Source: Marinobacter caseinilyticus | GTDB lineage: Bacteria; Pseudomonadota; Gammaproteobacteria; Pseudomonadales; Oleiphilaceae | NCBI RefSeq assembly: GCF_011074955.1 | Contig: NZ_WUQJ01000020.1 | Span: 62,001-126,000 of the forward strand | Direction: 5' to 3' | Length of the DNA stretch: 64,000 nucleotides | Shown here: positions 36,090 through 45,409 of the stretch, piece by piece | Layout of the letters: every line of letters starts with the position of its first letter | Numbering within the stretch: the first letter of the stretch is position 1 | The notes under the pieces: generated by a model | Databases searched by the model: none | The model's input: only the letters and a program-made list of their open reading frames with translations | What the model was told of the DNA's origin: nothing | Program-made: the position numbers and the translations under genes

Positions 36090-38255
36090 CTAGCAAGCTT
36101 CCAGGGGCGCGTAAGCCAGCACCAGCCACTTGGCGCCTTCGTCAAAGTTGACCTGAACCCGGGTGTGGTGCCCGGCCCCCTCGCAGTTCATTACAATACC
36201 TTCGCCAAATTTGGGGTGCCTGACGCGCTGCCCCAGCTGCAGCCCCGCGTCCTGGGCAGCGGATGAGGCAAACATGCCTTCGTTCGGCCGTTGCGCCAGG
36301 GCCGGTCGGCTGACGGTGTTGCGCAGCCTGACCTCTTGCAGGCAATCACCGGGAATTTCCCGGACAAACCGCGACAACGCATTGAATTTTTCCTGACCGT
36401 ACAAGCGGCGGGACTCCGCATAGGTCAGCACCAGCTTGCTCATTGCCCGGGTGATGCCGACATAGGCCAGGCGACGCTCTTCTTCCATCCGCCCCGGCTC
36501 TTCCAGCGACATACTGTGGGGAAACAGCCCCTCCTCGACACCGGCCAGGAACACCAGCGGAAACTCCAGGCCTTTGGCGGAGTGCAGCGTCATCAGCTGA
36601 ACGCTGTCTTCATGCGCTTCCGCCTGGGATTCGCCGGCGTCGAGCGCCGCCTGGGCGATGAACTCAGACAGGGCATCCATGTCGTCGTCGACTTCAAAAT
36701 CCGCCATGGCGTTGACCAGTTCATCCAGGTTTTCCGCCCTGGCCTGACCCTTTTCACCCTTTTCGCTGCGGTGGTAGTCCCTCAGCCCGCTGTCCTCAAT
36801 GGTCTGTTTCATCAGACCCTGCAGCGTCGCGTTCGGTGCCATTTCCGACAGCGCCTCAATAATGTCAATGAACCGCTGCAGCCCGGTCTTCGCCCGCCCC
36901 TTCAAGCGGCCTGCTGCCAGCAGTCGGTGGGAAGCCTCCCACAGTGACAGGCTGTCGTAGGACGCCAGCTCGCGCACCTCCGACAGACTTTTTGCCCCAA
37001 TGCCCCGCGGCGGAATGTTCACCACTCGCTCAAAAGCGGCATCGTCATTGCGATAATGCACCAACCTTAAATAACCCAGCGCATTGCGAATTTCCTGGCG
37101 GTCATAGAACCGCAAGCCACCATACACCCGGTACGGCAGCCCCTGGCGCATCAATGACTCTTCCAGGACTCTCGACTGGGCATTGGAGCGATACAATATG
37201 GCGCACTCGCTGCGCAGGTTGCCCTCATTCACCCAACTGCTGATGGTATCGGCAATGTAGTTGGCCTCGTCCTGTTCATTAAACGCGGCGTACAGACTGA
37301 TGGGTTCGCCTTCCTTGCCATCGGTCCACAGCTCCTTGCCGAGCCGACCCTGGTTGTTGGCAATCACCGAGTTGGCGGCCTTCAGAATCAACTGGGTCGA
37401 CCGGTAATTCTGCTCCAGCCGCACCAGTCGTGCATTGGGAAAGTCACGCTGGTACTGCTGGATGTTTTCAATCTTGGCGCCGCGCCAGCCGTAAATCGAC
37501 TGGTCATCATCACCCACCACGGTCAGCGGTACCCGGTTACCCGCCAGCACTTGCAAGAACGCATATTGAATGGTGTTGGTGTCCTGAAACTCGTCCACCA
37601 GGATATGGCGGAAACGGCTTTGATAATGTGTCAGCAATTCTGGCCGATGCAGCCACAATTCATGAGCCCGCAGCAGCAACTCACCAAAATCCACCAGCCC
37701 CGCTTGCTGACAAAGTTTCTCGTATTGCCGATAAATCTTCAGCATGGTGGAGGTAAAATGATCACCGGGGTTGTCCTGGATATGGTCCGCCCGCAACCCC
37801 TCATCTTTTTGGCTGTTGATAAACCACTGGGCCTGCTTTGGGGGCCAACGGCTCTCGTCAATCTGGAACTCACGCATAACGCGCTTCACCATGCGGATCT
37901 GGTCGTCACTGTCCAGCACCTGAAAGTTTTCCGGCAGACCGGCGTCCTGGTAGTGCGTCCGCAACAAGCGGTGGGCAATGCCGTGGAAGGTACCGAACCA
38001 CATGCCACGGGTTGGCAGGTTCATCATTTGCTCAATGCGGTAACGCATTTCCCGGGCGGCTTTGTTGGTAAAGGTAACCGCCAGCAAGCTGGTGGGCGGC
38101 AGTTGATCCACCTGCATCAGCCACGCCATGCGATGCACCAAGACCCGAGTCTTTCCGCTACCCGCCCCCGCCAGCACCAGCAGGTGCGCATTTTGAGCCG
38201 TGACGGCCTCTCGCTGGGCATCGTTGAGAGGGTCAATGATCGGAGAAACATCCAT
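36090..38255 (-). CDS. uvrD: DNA helicase II UvrD
   Basis: 721-residue superfamily 1A 3'-5' helicase of nucleotide-excision and mismatch repair (E. coli 720). Motifs in order: Q-motif LNDAQREAV, Walker A GAGSGKTRVL, VTFTNKAAREMR, LVDEFQDTN, GDDDQSIYGWRGA, TLHSAKGLEFPLVFL and YVGITRA, then a C-terminal Tudor-like tail (RHPKFGEGIV). ATG at 38255 begins the conserved MDVSPIIDPLN; earlier in-frame starts add 34 unconserved residues. A perfect -10 TATAAT lies on the minus strand at 38300-38295 without a good -35. I see a CTGT half-site there but no full LexA box. Confidence 0.97.
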   Translation of the reverse strand: MDVSPIIDPLNDAQREAVTAQNAHLLVLAGAGSGKTRVLVHRMAWLMQVDQLPPTSLLAVTFTNKAAREMRYRIEQMMNLPTRGMWFGTFHGIAHRLLRTHYQDAGLPENFQVLDSDDQIRMVKRVMREFQIDESRWPPKQAQWFINSQKDEGLRADHIQDNPGDHFTSTMLKIYRQYEKLCQQAGLVDFGELLLRAHELWLHRPELLTHYQSRFRHILVDEFQDTNTIQYAFLQVLAGNRVPLTVVGDDDQSIYGWRGAKIENIQQYQRDFPNARLVRLEQNYRSTQLILKAANSVIANNQGRLGKELWTDGKEGEPISLYAAFNEQDEANYIADTISSWVNEGNLRSECAILYRSNAQSRVLEESLMRQGLPYRVYGGLRFYDRQEIRNALGYLRLVHYRNDDAAFERVVNIPPRGIGAKSLSEVRELASYDSLSLWEASHRLLAAGRLKGRAKTGLQRFIDIIEALSEMAPNATLQGLMKQTIEDSGLRDYHRSEKGEKGQARAENLDELVNAMADFEVDDDMDALSEFIAQAALDAGESQAEAHEDSVQLMTLHSAKGLEFPLVFLAGVEEGLFPHSMSLEEPGRMEEERRLAYVGITRAMSKLVLTYAESRRLYGQEKFNALSRFVREIPGDCLQEVRLRNTVSRPALAQRPNEGMFASSAAQDAGLQLGQRVRHPKFGEGIVMNCEGAGHHTRVQVNFDEGAKWLVLAYAPLEAC

Positions 38256-38812
38256 GGGCAGACATCGCTGTGTGCAGGTGAATTGAGTGGTCAGATTATA
38301 ACAGGCCAGACCGCATTCGTGGTGAGTGTGATTCGTGCAGGCGCGGATGACGATCATTGCTGCAGGTAGCTGACAAGCGTCGGGACCAGCAATGTGCCCA
38401 GGACAAAAAGCCGGACCGATGGTGACGAGTCCGCCGTTGGGGCGTCATCCGTACTTCAGGTTGCCAATGTCCGATTCATCTGGCGGCTCATTTCCAGGAA
38501 AATACAACACCCTGGCCGTGGACGTTGCCCGCAGGAAGCGATCCCACTGCTAGCGAATTACGCGATGTAACAATGATCCACGCAAGATTTATTTGTCACA
38601 GCAGGTGTTTTCGGACCAAGGACAGGTAAAGGGACAGGCACCACCGGAGGTGAGCTCTGACGCTGCCATGAAAGGCTTGGCGCCGTCTGGCATCGGCTCT
38701 GTCGATGTCACCCAGATGGAGGCGTCGGTTAAAATCATTTTCCGAACGCCACTGAGTGACGGGAGAAAGTGAGCAGTCTCGCGCCGATGGGGCGCGAGAT
38801 TGCCAACAGGGC
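38256..38812. other. 557-bp intergenic region uvrD / gabD
   Basis: No credible gene on either strand. It holds the uvrD promoter at the left and a perfect hairpin (38777-38799) at the right. Around 38615-38652 several GGA triplets cluster, one in a CACC/GGTG hairpin, weakly like a Csr target. Confidence 0.5.
38777..38799. terminator. Perfect hairpin after gabD
   Basis: TCTCGCGCC/GGCGCGAGA stem (38777-38785 with 38791-38799, five-base loop), 14 bp beyond the gabD stop. There is no T-run on the minus side, so it may mark an mRNA end rather than an efficient intrinsic terminator. Confidence 0.55.
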
Positions 38813-40267
38813 TTAAAAGCCCCGTGGAACGGTTTGCGCTTCGACAAACTCGAACAGACCTTCCAGGCCGCCTTCACGACCGATACCGGACGCTTTCATG
38901 CCGCCGAACGGCGCTTCCGGTGTCGGACCTGTGCCGGTGTTCCAGCCCACGTGTCCAAACCGCAGCTCGGCCGTCACCCGCTGCGCCCGCTCTGAATCGG
39001 CGGTGAAGACATACGCGGCCAACCCGAACTCGGTGTCGTTACCCGCTGCGATCACTTCGTCCTCGGTCCGGAATGAGGCCATTGGCACCAGTGGGCCGAA
39101 AGTCTCTTCCCGATAGCAGGCCATTTCCCGGTTGACGCCTGACAGCACTGTCGGCGGATAGAACAGGTCGTTGCCACTGAGTTCGGCAGGATCACGACCC
39201 GCCACCAGAGTGCTGCCCCTTTCGAGCGCATCCTGGACATGACGGCGAACCTTGTCGAAGCCGGCCTTGTTGATCAACGGGCCCAGGTCAACGTCACCAT
39301 TGATGCCATCGCCCACGGTCATCTTGTTGACCCGCTCAGCCAGCTTCTCACCGAACGCTTCCATGATGTTTTCATGGACAAAAATCCGGTTGGCGCAGAC
39401 ACAGGTCTGACCACCACCACGGAATTTGTTGGCCATCAGATTGTCGGCAGCGGCATCCAGATCCGCGTCCTCAAACACAATAAACGGTGCGTTACCGCCC
39501 AACTCCAACGCCAGCTTCTTGACGTGCTCAACGGTATCGATGATCAGCTTGCGACCCACCTCGGTAGACCCGGTAAAGCTCAGCATCGGCACATCGGGAT
39601 GCTCACAGAGCACCTTGCCAATCACGCTCGCTTTGCCCATCACCAGGTTAACCATGCCTGCGGGCAGATCTACGTTCTCGTGAATCAGGGTAAACAACGC
39701 AATCATCGTCAGTGGCGTTTCACTGGCCGGTTTGATTACCGAAGGACAGCCAGCCGCCAACGCCGCGGACAGCTTTTTCGCGATCATGCCGGCCGGAAAG
39801 TTCCAGGGTGTGATCAGCGCCGTGACACCGATCGGGCGGTAGTGGACCGTCCAGGTGCAGTCTTTTGGCTTTTCAGCCAGTGTGTGCGCATCGAGCGCCT
39901 GAATGTGCTTGGCGCAATAATCAAAGAAGCCAGCCGCATAAACGGCCTCGCCCTGGGCTTCCTGAAGTGGTTTGCCATGCTCCATGCACAGAATACGGCC
40001 CACTTCCTCTTTATTATTCAGCAGCGCATCGCGAATACCCTCAAGCCAACCGCGGCGGGTTTCCAGGCTGTATGGCGTGCCCAACCGTAGCGCCTGCTTG
40101 CCGGCATCAACCGCAGCGTTCACATCGCCTGCGGTCATTGACGGCACCTTGGCGATGCACTCACCGGTGGCCGGGTTGAAGACATCGAAGGTGTTGCCAT
40201 CGGAGGCCGCTTGCCAGCGCCCGCCTATATAGCCACTCAGATTCTTCAGCAAGGGTGACTCAATCAT
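38813..40267 (-). CDS. gabD: Succinate-semialdehyde dehydrogenase
   Basis: 484-residue aldehyde dehydrogenase oxidising succinate semialdehyde to succinate, the last step of GABA breakdown (E. coli GabD 482). Catalytic Glu in LELGGNAPFIVFEDADLDAA; catalytic Cys in GGGQTCVCANR, including the second Cys that serves as a redox switch in GabD. TFNPATGE-like VFNPATGECIAKVP and EETFGPLVP also fit. ATG at 40267 follows AAAGGAG. NADP versus NAD preference is not settled. Divergent from the acetylpolyamine-amidohydrolase-like gene, which suggests a shared polyamine/GABA context. Confidence 0.92.
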   Translation of the reverse strand: MIESPLLKNLSGYIGGRWQAASDGNTFDVFNPATGECIAKVPSMTAGDVNAAVDAGKQALRLGTPYSLETRRGWLEGIRDALLNNKEEVGRILCMEHGKPLQEAQGEAVYAAGFFDYCAKHIQALDAHTLAEKPKDCTWTVHYRPIGVTALITPWNFPAGMIAKKLSAALAAGCPSVIKPASETPLTMIALFTLIHENVDLPAGMVNLVMGKASVIGKVLCEHPDVPMLSFTGSTEVGRKLIIDTVEHVKKLALELGGNAPFIVFEDADLDAAADNLMANKFRGGGQTCVCANRIFVHENIMEAFGEKLAERVNKMTVGDGINGDVDLGPLINKAGFDKVRRHVQDALERGSTLVAGRDPAELSGNDLFYPPTVLSGVNREMACYREETFGPLVPMASFRTEDEVIAAGNDTEFGLAAYVFTADSERAQRVTAELRFGHVGWNTGTGPTPEAPFGGMKASGIGREGGLEGLFEFVEAQTVPRGF

Positions 40268-40381
40268 CTCGGCTCCTTTATCTCTGGTCATGTCGCGCGT
40301 ACGGTACATAAAACTATCGGTTGCCGGATGCTACGCGCGTTCTCGGGGTTTATGAAGTCATAGTGGCTGGTGATTTCACGG

Positions 40382-40405
40382 GTGTAAAGCGTTAGCGCTT
40401 TTCAC
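40382..40405. promoter_or_regulatory. Operator-like dyad between gabD and the amidohydrolase-like gene
   Basis: GTGTAAAGCG-TTAG-CGCTTTTCAC, ten-base arms with one mismatch, in the 191-bp divergent promoter region. A TATACT (40423-40428) follows for the rightward gene. The regulator is unknown. Confidence 0.5.
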
Positions 40406-40458
40406 TCAGCCAATGGGTTGCCTATACTCGGTGGATCACTATTTAAGGAGGCTGGCAC

Positions 40459-41475
40459 ATGAAAGCATTTTTTCACCCCGCACAGGATCAGCACATACCG
40501 AAGACCTATTTTACCCGTGGCCAGATGCGCCAGCCACAAGAGGTGCCCGACCGCACGGCACAGATGCTTGAGGGCCTGAAGGCCCTCGGCATTCCGATTC
40601 TGGAACCCGCCGATCAGGGCGCAGGCGCGATCTCAAAAGTTCACGATCTGGGCTATCTCAGATTCCTTGAATCCGCCCACCGACGCTGGAAGGAAATTCC
40701 GGAGGACTGGGGCGACGAAGTCATGTCCAATATATTTGTCCGCTCCCCCAATGCCATGCGAGGCATTCTGGCAGAAGCCGCGTGCTACCTGGCGGATGGC
40801 AGCTGCCCGATTGGCGCCAACACCTGGGATGCCGCCTACTGGTCTGCCCAGACCGCTCTCGGTGCCGCCGACGCGCTCATGGCCGGCGAGCGCACGTCGT
40901 ATGCTGTTTGCCGGCCGCCTGGCCATCATGCCCGCCGGGATGCCGCGGGCGGTTTCTGTTACCTGAACAATGCGGCCATTGCTGCGGAGAAAATGACGTC
41001 CCACTTCCCGCGGGTGGTCATCCTTGATACCGACATGCACCACGGCCAGGGCATTCAGGAAATTTTTTACGAGCGCAGTGATGTGCTCTACATCTCCATT
41101 CACGGCGACCCCACCAATTTCTATCCGGTAGTGGCCGGGTATGAAGATGAGCGTGGTGCCGGTGACGGCTACGGCTACAACATCAACCTGCCGATGCCCC
41201 ACGGTTCGTCCGAAGAAGATTTTTTTGCACGCCTGGAAGAGGCCATGGCCGCCATCAAACTGTTCCAACCCGATGCACTGGTACTGACCCTGGGCTTTGA
41301 TATTTACAAGGACGATCCCCAGGCCAAGGTGTCGGTCAGTTCGGAAGGTTTCGGCCGCCTTGGTCGCCGGATCAACAAAGCCGGCCTCCCAACGCTGGTG
41401 GTACAGGAGGGCGGTTATGACCTGGACACCTTGAGCGAGAACGTCCAGCAGTTCTTCGGCGGCCTGGCAATCTGA
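40459..41475 (+). CDS. Histone-deacetylase-family protein, acetylpolyamine amidohydrolase-like
   Basis: 338-residue class II arginase/deacetylase-fold zinc enzyme. Zinc ligands Asp and His in LDTDMHHGQGIQE and Asp in TLGFDIYKDDP; the active-site His pair lies in RPPGHHARRDAAGGFCYLNN. The N-terminus (MKAFFHPAQDQHIPKTYFTR) and the Lx-insert region resemble bacterial acetylpolyamine amidohydrolases, which deacetylate acetylated putrescine, cadaverine or spermidine. SD AAGGAGG. Next to gabD, which would act downstream on putrescine carbon via GABA. Confidence 0.88.
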   Translation: MKAFFHPAQDQHIPKTYFTRGQMRQPQEVPDRTAQMLEGLKALGIPILEPADQGAGAISKVHDLGYLRFLESAHRRWKEIPEDWGDEVMSNIFVRSPNAMRGILAEAACYLADGSCPIGANTWDAAYWSAQTALGAADALMAGERTSYAVCRPPGHHARRDAAGGFCYLNNAAIAAEKMTSHFPRVVILDTDMHHGQGIQEIFYERSDVLYISIHGDPTNFYPVVAGYEDERGAGDGYGYNINLPMPHGSSEEDFFARLEEAMAAIKLFQPDALVLTLGFDIYKDDPQAKVSVSSEGFGRLGRRINKAGLPTLVVQEGGYDLDTLSENVQQFFGGLAI

Positions 41476-42930
41476 TCAACGGCCGGGGGCATACACCTTG
41501 ATGTTGGTGTGGCCCTCGGCCCGCATATGGCCCGCATGTAATTGACTCATCATGCCCCGATCGCAGTACAGCAGATACTGCTGATCCGCATTCAGGGTGT
41601 GGAGCGACTCGGCAAGCTCGTAGAACGGAATCTTTACGACCTCATTGTTGGTCAGGTGCAAAGGCGCCGATGCCCCTTCGGTGGGGTGGCGCAGGTCGAT
41701 CACTATGTCGTCCACCGCCGGCGTCCTTACCAGCTCCACCGACTCCGGTGTGGTCACCGAATCCATCAGGCGACTGACCGCACATTCGTCTCGGGCGGCC
41801 AGTGCGCTCTCCAGCACGGCGGGATCCATCCCCGTCTCATCCAGCTCAACCCGGTCCAGGCGAGCACGAGTGGCTGGTCGTCGGGAGATCACGCCACAGT
41901 ATTCTGGCATCGTGCGCGCGAAGGGCTCGGTTCCGATTCGGGCGGCAATGCGAATTATTTGCTCTTTATCCATCGCGATCAGTGGCCGCAACACCACCTG
42001 GTCACTCGCGCGGTCAATGACGGCCAGATTCGACAGGGTCTGACTCGACACCTGCGCCACCGCATCTCCGGTCACCAGAGCGCCCGCGTTGTTCTGCGCG
42101 CCCAGGTCGGCGGCGGCCCTCAGCATTTGCCGCTTCAACACCACGCCCCAGTGGCGATCACTGACCGATCGCATGATCTCCGCCACGACCCCGTCGAACG
42201 GCACCGAAATAAATTTGGCGCTGTGGGATCCACCGTAACGCTGCCAGATGTAGTGCACGACCTGGCGAACACCGGTCTCATGCGCGGTTCCACCCAGATT
42301 GAAGAACAGGAAATGGCTACGCACACCTCGGCGTAACATCAGGTATGCCGCTACGGATGAATCGAAGCCACCCGACATCAGTGTCATAACGGATTCGACG
42401 CTGCCCAGGGGGTAACCACCCAAACCTTTGTGCCGGCGATGCGCGATTACATAATAGGCCGGAGCAACCTCAAGCCGAACCGTTACATCGGGTTTTTTGA
42501 GATCAACGCCCCGGGCCGCCGTCTCACCGAGCAAGACGGAACCGACATGGCGGGCAAGCTCGGATGAAGAAAACCCATGGTCGCCATGACGCTTAACCCG
42601 GACGGCGAAGGTTTTCCCCCGCAACCTTTCAGCAAATGCCCATCGCGCTCTTTCGGCAATTTCGTCCATACTGATCAGAGGGAAGGTCGCAATTTCCTGA
42701 ATGGTGGAAATCCCCGGGGTCCGCTGGAGTATATCGACCACGGGCCCTGCCAGGCCCAGGTCGTCCGGAACATCCGCATTGACCCGGTCCCAGGCGGCGT
42801 CTACCTGAATGCGACCATCGAGCTGGGTCAACAGCTTGCGGATGTTTTGCGCCAACCGTCGCATTTGTTGACGGCGCACAGGTTTGCTTTTGATGGCCAC
42901 TTCGGGGGCAGGACGAATCAGTAGTTTCAT
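41476..42930 (-). CDS. thiI: tRNA 4-thiouridine synthase ThiI with rhodanese domain
   Basis: 484 residues, same as E. coli (482). Makes s4U8 in tRNA and helps sulfur flow to the thiamine thiazole. Order: N-terminal ferredoxin-like and THUMP domains (1-165), P-loop pyrophosphatase SGGFDSSVAA (186-195), Cys345 (PEYCGV) and C-terminal rhodanese with Cys456 (YLLYCDRGM), both matching the catalytic cysteines of E. coli. ATG at 42930 begins the conserved MKLLIRPAPEVAIKSKPVRR. Convergent with the amidohydrolase-like gene with no gap. Confidence 0.96.
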   Translation of the reverse strand: MKLLIRPAPEVAIKSKPVRRQQMRRLAQNIRKLLTQLDGRIQVDAAWDRVNADVPDDLGLAGPVVDILQRTPGISTIQEIATFPLISMDEIAERARWAFAERLRGKTFAVRVKRHGDHGFSSSELARHVGSVLLGETAARGVDLKKPDVTVRLEVAPAYYVIAHRRHKGLGGYPLGSVESVMTLMSGGFDSSVAAYLMLRRGVRSHFLFFNLGGTAHETGVRQVVHYIWQRYGGSHSAKFISVPFDGVVAEIMRSVSDRHWGVVLKRQMLRAAADLGAQNNAGALVTGDAVAQVSSQTLSNLAVIDRASDQVVLRPLIAMDKEQIIRIAARIGTEPFARTMPEYCGVISRRPATRARLDRVELDETGMDPAVLESALAARDECAVSRLMDSVTTPESVELVRTPAVDDIVIDLRHPTEGASAPLHLTNNEVVKIPFYELAESLHTLNADQQYLLYCDRGMMSQLHAGHMRAEGHTNIKVYAPGR

Positions 42931-43364
42931 AGGGTAACAGCGGCTATGGTTCGGAAGTGTAGAAAGAATTAAGGGCCTAGGGAAGCGCTGATCAATTCCC
43001 GTATACTTTTGGCCTTGAGGCGACCGGCGCTTTGCCACGGCACGCTTCAGATCCGGCAGAGTATACGGGAATTGATCAGCCCGCCCCTAATGCAACGGGT
43101 TCACTGTGTGCCTCAACGTTGGGGCACGAGTAACGCCGGCTCGAGTAGGGCATCGGCACAGACAAACACAACGACAAGAGAACCTTCCAGACAAAGGTCT
43201 GCTGTGGTTTGAAAGCGCCCGGCAGGGACAACGCCGGAACGTCGCAGGGACGGCGATGTTGCCTACGCGCGTGACACCACTTTCGCCGCAACCGGAGTCC
43301 GGGGTTTTTGGAGCGGCCGGTCAGAAATGACAGCGGCCAACGACCATCAGGAGTTCCATTATTC
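42931..43364. other. 434-bp intergenic region thiI / ppnN
   Basis: No gene seen. It contains a large perfect inverted repeat (42987-43080) and, nearer ppnN, two copies of GCAGGGAC (43223-43230 and 43248-43255) in a GC-rich, probably structured leader. Confidence 0.6.
42987..43080. repeat. Perfect 21-bp inverted repeat with 52-bp spacer
   Basis: The arm at 42987-43007 (starts GCTGATCAATTCCC) is exactly the reverse complement of 43060-43080; flanking bases do not pair. The 52-bp centre is GC-rich. It could be a MITE-like or REP-like mobile unit, or one strong RNA stem-loop. No transposase is near and no target duplication is evident. Confidence 0.9.
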
Positions 43365-44750
43365 ATGAATCAGGCCACAATTAATGCGCTAGTTTCCCCC
43401 GAGGGCAGCCTGGAGATTCTATCCAATCATGAAGTCAACCGACTGAAAGACCGCAGCGAAGGCGGTCTCTATAAACTGTTCCGGCAATGCGCGCTCGCCG
43501 TTCTCAATACCGGTGTTGAGACCGACGATTGCAAGGACCTGATGGAGGTCCATATGGATTTCGACGTCCGCCTGGTACCTCAGCCGCGCGGATTGAAGCT
43601 GGAACTGATCAACGCGCCGGCCAGTGCGTTTGTGGATGGCGAAATGCTGCGCGCCATCCGAGAGCACTTATTCTCCGTGTTGCGGGACATCATCTACTCG
43701 CACTCCATCCCCACGTCGGCGGCCGGGTTTAATCGCCAGGACCCGGAAGACATCACCAACCTGATTTTCCACATCTTACGTAATGCCCGCGTGCTGCAGG
43801 CCGGGCGCCAGCCTGACATGGTGGTGTGCTGGGGCGGCCACTCCATCAGCCGAGAGGAATATGTCTACAGCAAGGACGTTGGCCATGAACTGGGGCTGCG
43901 AGGCCTAAGCATCTGCACCGGCTGCGGCCCCGGCGCAATGAAAGGCCCAATGAAGGGCGCCACCATTGGTCACGCCAAACAGCGGGTTAAAAATGGCCGC
44001 TACATCGGCCTCACCGAACCCGGCATCATCGGGGCCGAAGCCCCCAACCCGATCGTCAACGAACTGGTGATCATGCCGGATATCGAAAAGCGCCTGGAGG
44101 CATTTGTGCGGGCCGGACACGGCATCATTGTGTTTCCCGGCGGTGTTGGCACGGCCGAGGAGATTCTCTACCTGTTGGGCATACTGCTGCACCCGGATAA
44201 CGTCGATCTGCCGTTTCCCGTCGTTTTCACCGGCAGGCAGGAAAACGCCGAATACTTTCATATGATTGATGCATTCATCCGCAACGCGCTGGGGAACGAG
44301 GCGGCGGAAAAGTATGAAATCATCATTGACGATCCGGTCAAGGTCGCACAAACCATGAAAAAAGGCGTGGCAGAGGTGGAAACCTTTCGGCGCGCAATGC
44401 AGGACGCCTACTACTTTAACTGGATGCTGAAAATAGACCCGGTGTTCCAGCTCCCCTTTGAGCCGAACCACGACACCATGCGCGCCCTGGAACTGCACAA
44501 GAATCAACCCGTGCACCTGTTGGCCGCCAACCTGCGCAAAGCTTTCAGCGGTATTGTTGCGGGCAACGTCAAGGAGCAGGGCATTCGCCAAATTCAGGAG
44601 AAGGGACCGTTTGAGATCTCAGGCGACCCACAGCTGCTGAAACCACTGGAAGCCATGCTGGAAGCGTTCGTGGAACAGAACCGGATGAAACTGCCGGGCA
44701 GCTCGGCGTACCGTCCCTGCTACCGGATAGTCAGCACCGAGACCGCGTAA
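43365..44750 (+). CDS. ppnN: Nucleotide 5'-monophosphate nucleosidase PpnN (YgdH)
   Basis: 461 residues (E. coli 454). Splits purine and pyrimidine nucleoside monophosphates into base and ribose-5-phosphate; in E. coli it is activated by (p)ppGpp. Central LOG-type Rossmann domain with CTGCGPGAMKGPMKGATIGH and FPGGVGTAEEILYLLGILLH, flanked by N- and C-terminal helical PpnN domains. ATG at 43365 follows AGGAG at long spacing (~12 nt); an earlier in-frame codon lacks conservation. Confidence 0.95.
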   Translation: MNQATINALVSPEGSLEILSNHEVNRLKDRSEGGLYKLFRQCALAVLNTGVETDDCKDLMEVHMDFDVRLVPQPRGLKLELINAPASAFVDGEMLRAIREHLFSVLRDIIYSHSIPTSAAGFNRQDPEDITNLIFHILRNARVLQAGRQPDMVVCWGGHSISREEYVYSKDVGHELGLRGLSICTGCGPGAMKGPMKGATIGHAKQRVKNGRYIGLTEPGIIGAEAPNPIVNELVIMPDIEKRLEAFVRAGHGIIVFPGGVGTAEEILYLLGILLHPDNVDLPFPVVFTGRQENAEYFHMIDAFIRNALGNEAAEKYEIIIDDPVKVAQTMKKGVAEVETFRRAMQDAYYFNWMLKIDPVFQLPFEPNHDTMRALELHKNQPVHLLAANLRKAFSGIVAGNVKEQGIRQIQEKGPFEISGDPQLLKPLEAMLEAFVEQNRMKLPGSSAYRPCYRIVSTETA

Positions 44751-44810
44751 ACGCGGACGCCACTGAGGAACTCGGTACAGCCTCAGGCGCTACCAGACCA
44801 GCAAATAACT

Positions 44811-44832
44811 GGCCCCAGACTCGCCTGGGGCC
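44811..44832. terminator. Hairpin between convergent ppnN and cytochrome c genes
   Basis: Perfect 8-bp stem GGCCCCAG/CTGGGGCC with a six-base loop; on the minus strand it is followed by AGTTATTTG. Probable shared transcript end. Confidence 0.65.
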
Positions 44833-44849
44833 TGAACGCGGGCTACAGG

Positions 44850-45182
44850 CTACTTCCCACCTGCCGGCAGGCTGGCGTAATAGGCTGCCAGGTTGGCTAT
44901 GTCGGCGTCGCTCAGGGCCGCCGCCTGTCCTTGCATAATAACGGCCTGGCCGCCATTACGCTGTTTGTTCTTATACGCCGTCAGCGCCGACACCAGGTAG
45001 GCTTCATTCTGGCCCGCAAGGCTGGGGTAGGTTGGGATTTGGGCAATACCGTTGGCACCATGACAGGCTGCGCAAACCGCTGCTTTCGCCTTGCCCGCTG
45101 CAGGATCTGCTGCCATGGACGCGACCGGAAATGCCAAACCAACAGCCGCAATACTCATCATCACACGGTACTTGAACTTCAT
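44850..45182 (-). CDS. Periplasmic class I cytochrome c
   Basis: 110 residues with a Sec signal (cleavage near SMA-ADP). One haem-binding CAACH and a likely distal Met ligand in [27 protein letters not shown]. This is the small c553/c4-half type, an electron carrier to terminal oxidases or a diheme-enzyme partner; the exact partner is unknown. ATG at 45182 has GAGAGGG upstream. Confidence 0.92.
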   Translation of the reverse strand: MKFKYRVMMSIAAVGLAFPVASMAADPAAGKAKAAVCAACHGANGIAQIPTYPSLAGQNEAYLVSALTAYKNKQRNGGQAVIMQGQAAALSDADIANLAAYYASLPAGGK

Positions 45183-45409
45183 TGAACTTACCCTCTCACG
45201 CATTGGAAGTAACCGGCTGCAACCGGCAAGATAACAAGCTGACTTATAGCACAGCCGATGGCATGCTCAAAAAAGTCAGATCAAACCGTTCTGTTAGCTA
45301 CAATACGACCACTTACGATGTTTGTCCTGTTTCTCGCGTCATTCTTTGGTCTGACAATGAAGGTTACAGCGCATAGACTTTCGAAGCCCCCAAGGAGATA
45401 TGCCAGATC

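Noticed and set aside
38596..38877. 93-codon minus-strand frame before gabD
   Set aside because: It overlaps the end of gabD, is Arg/Ser-rich without motifs, and spans a perfect hairpin.
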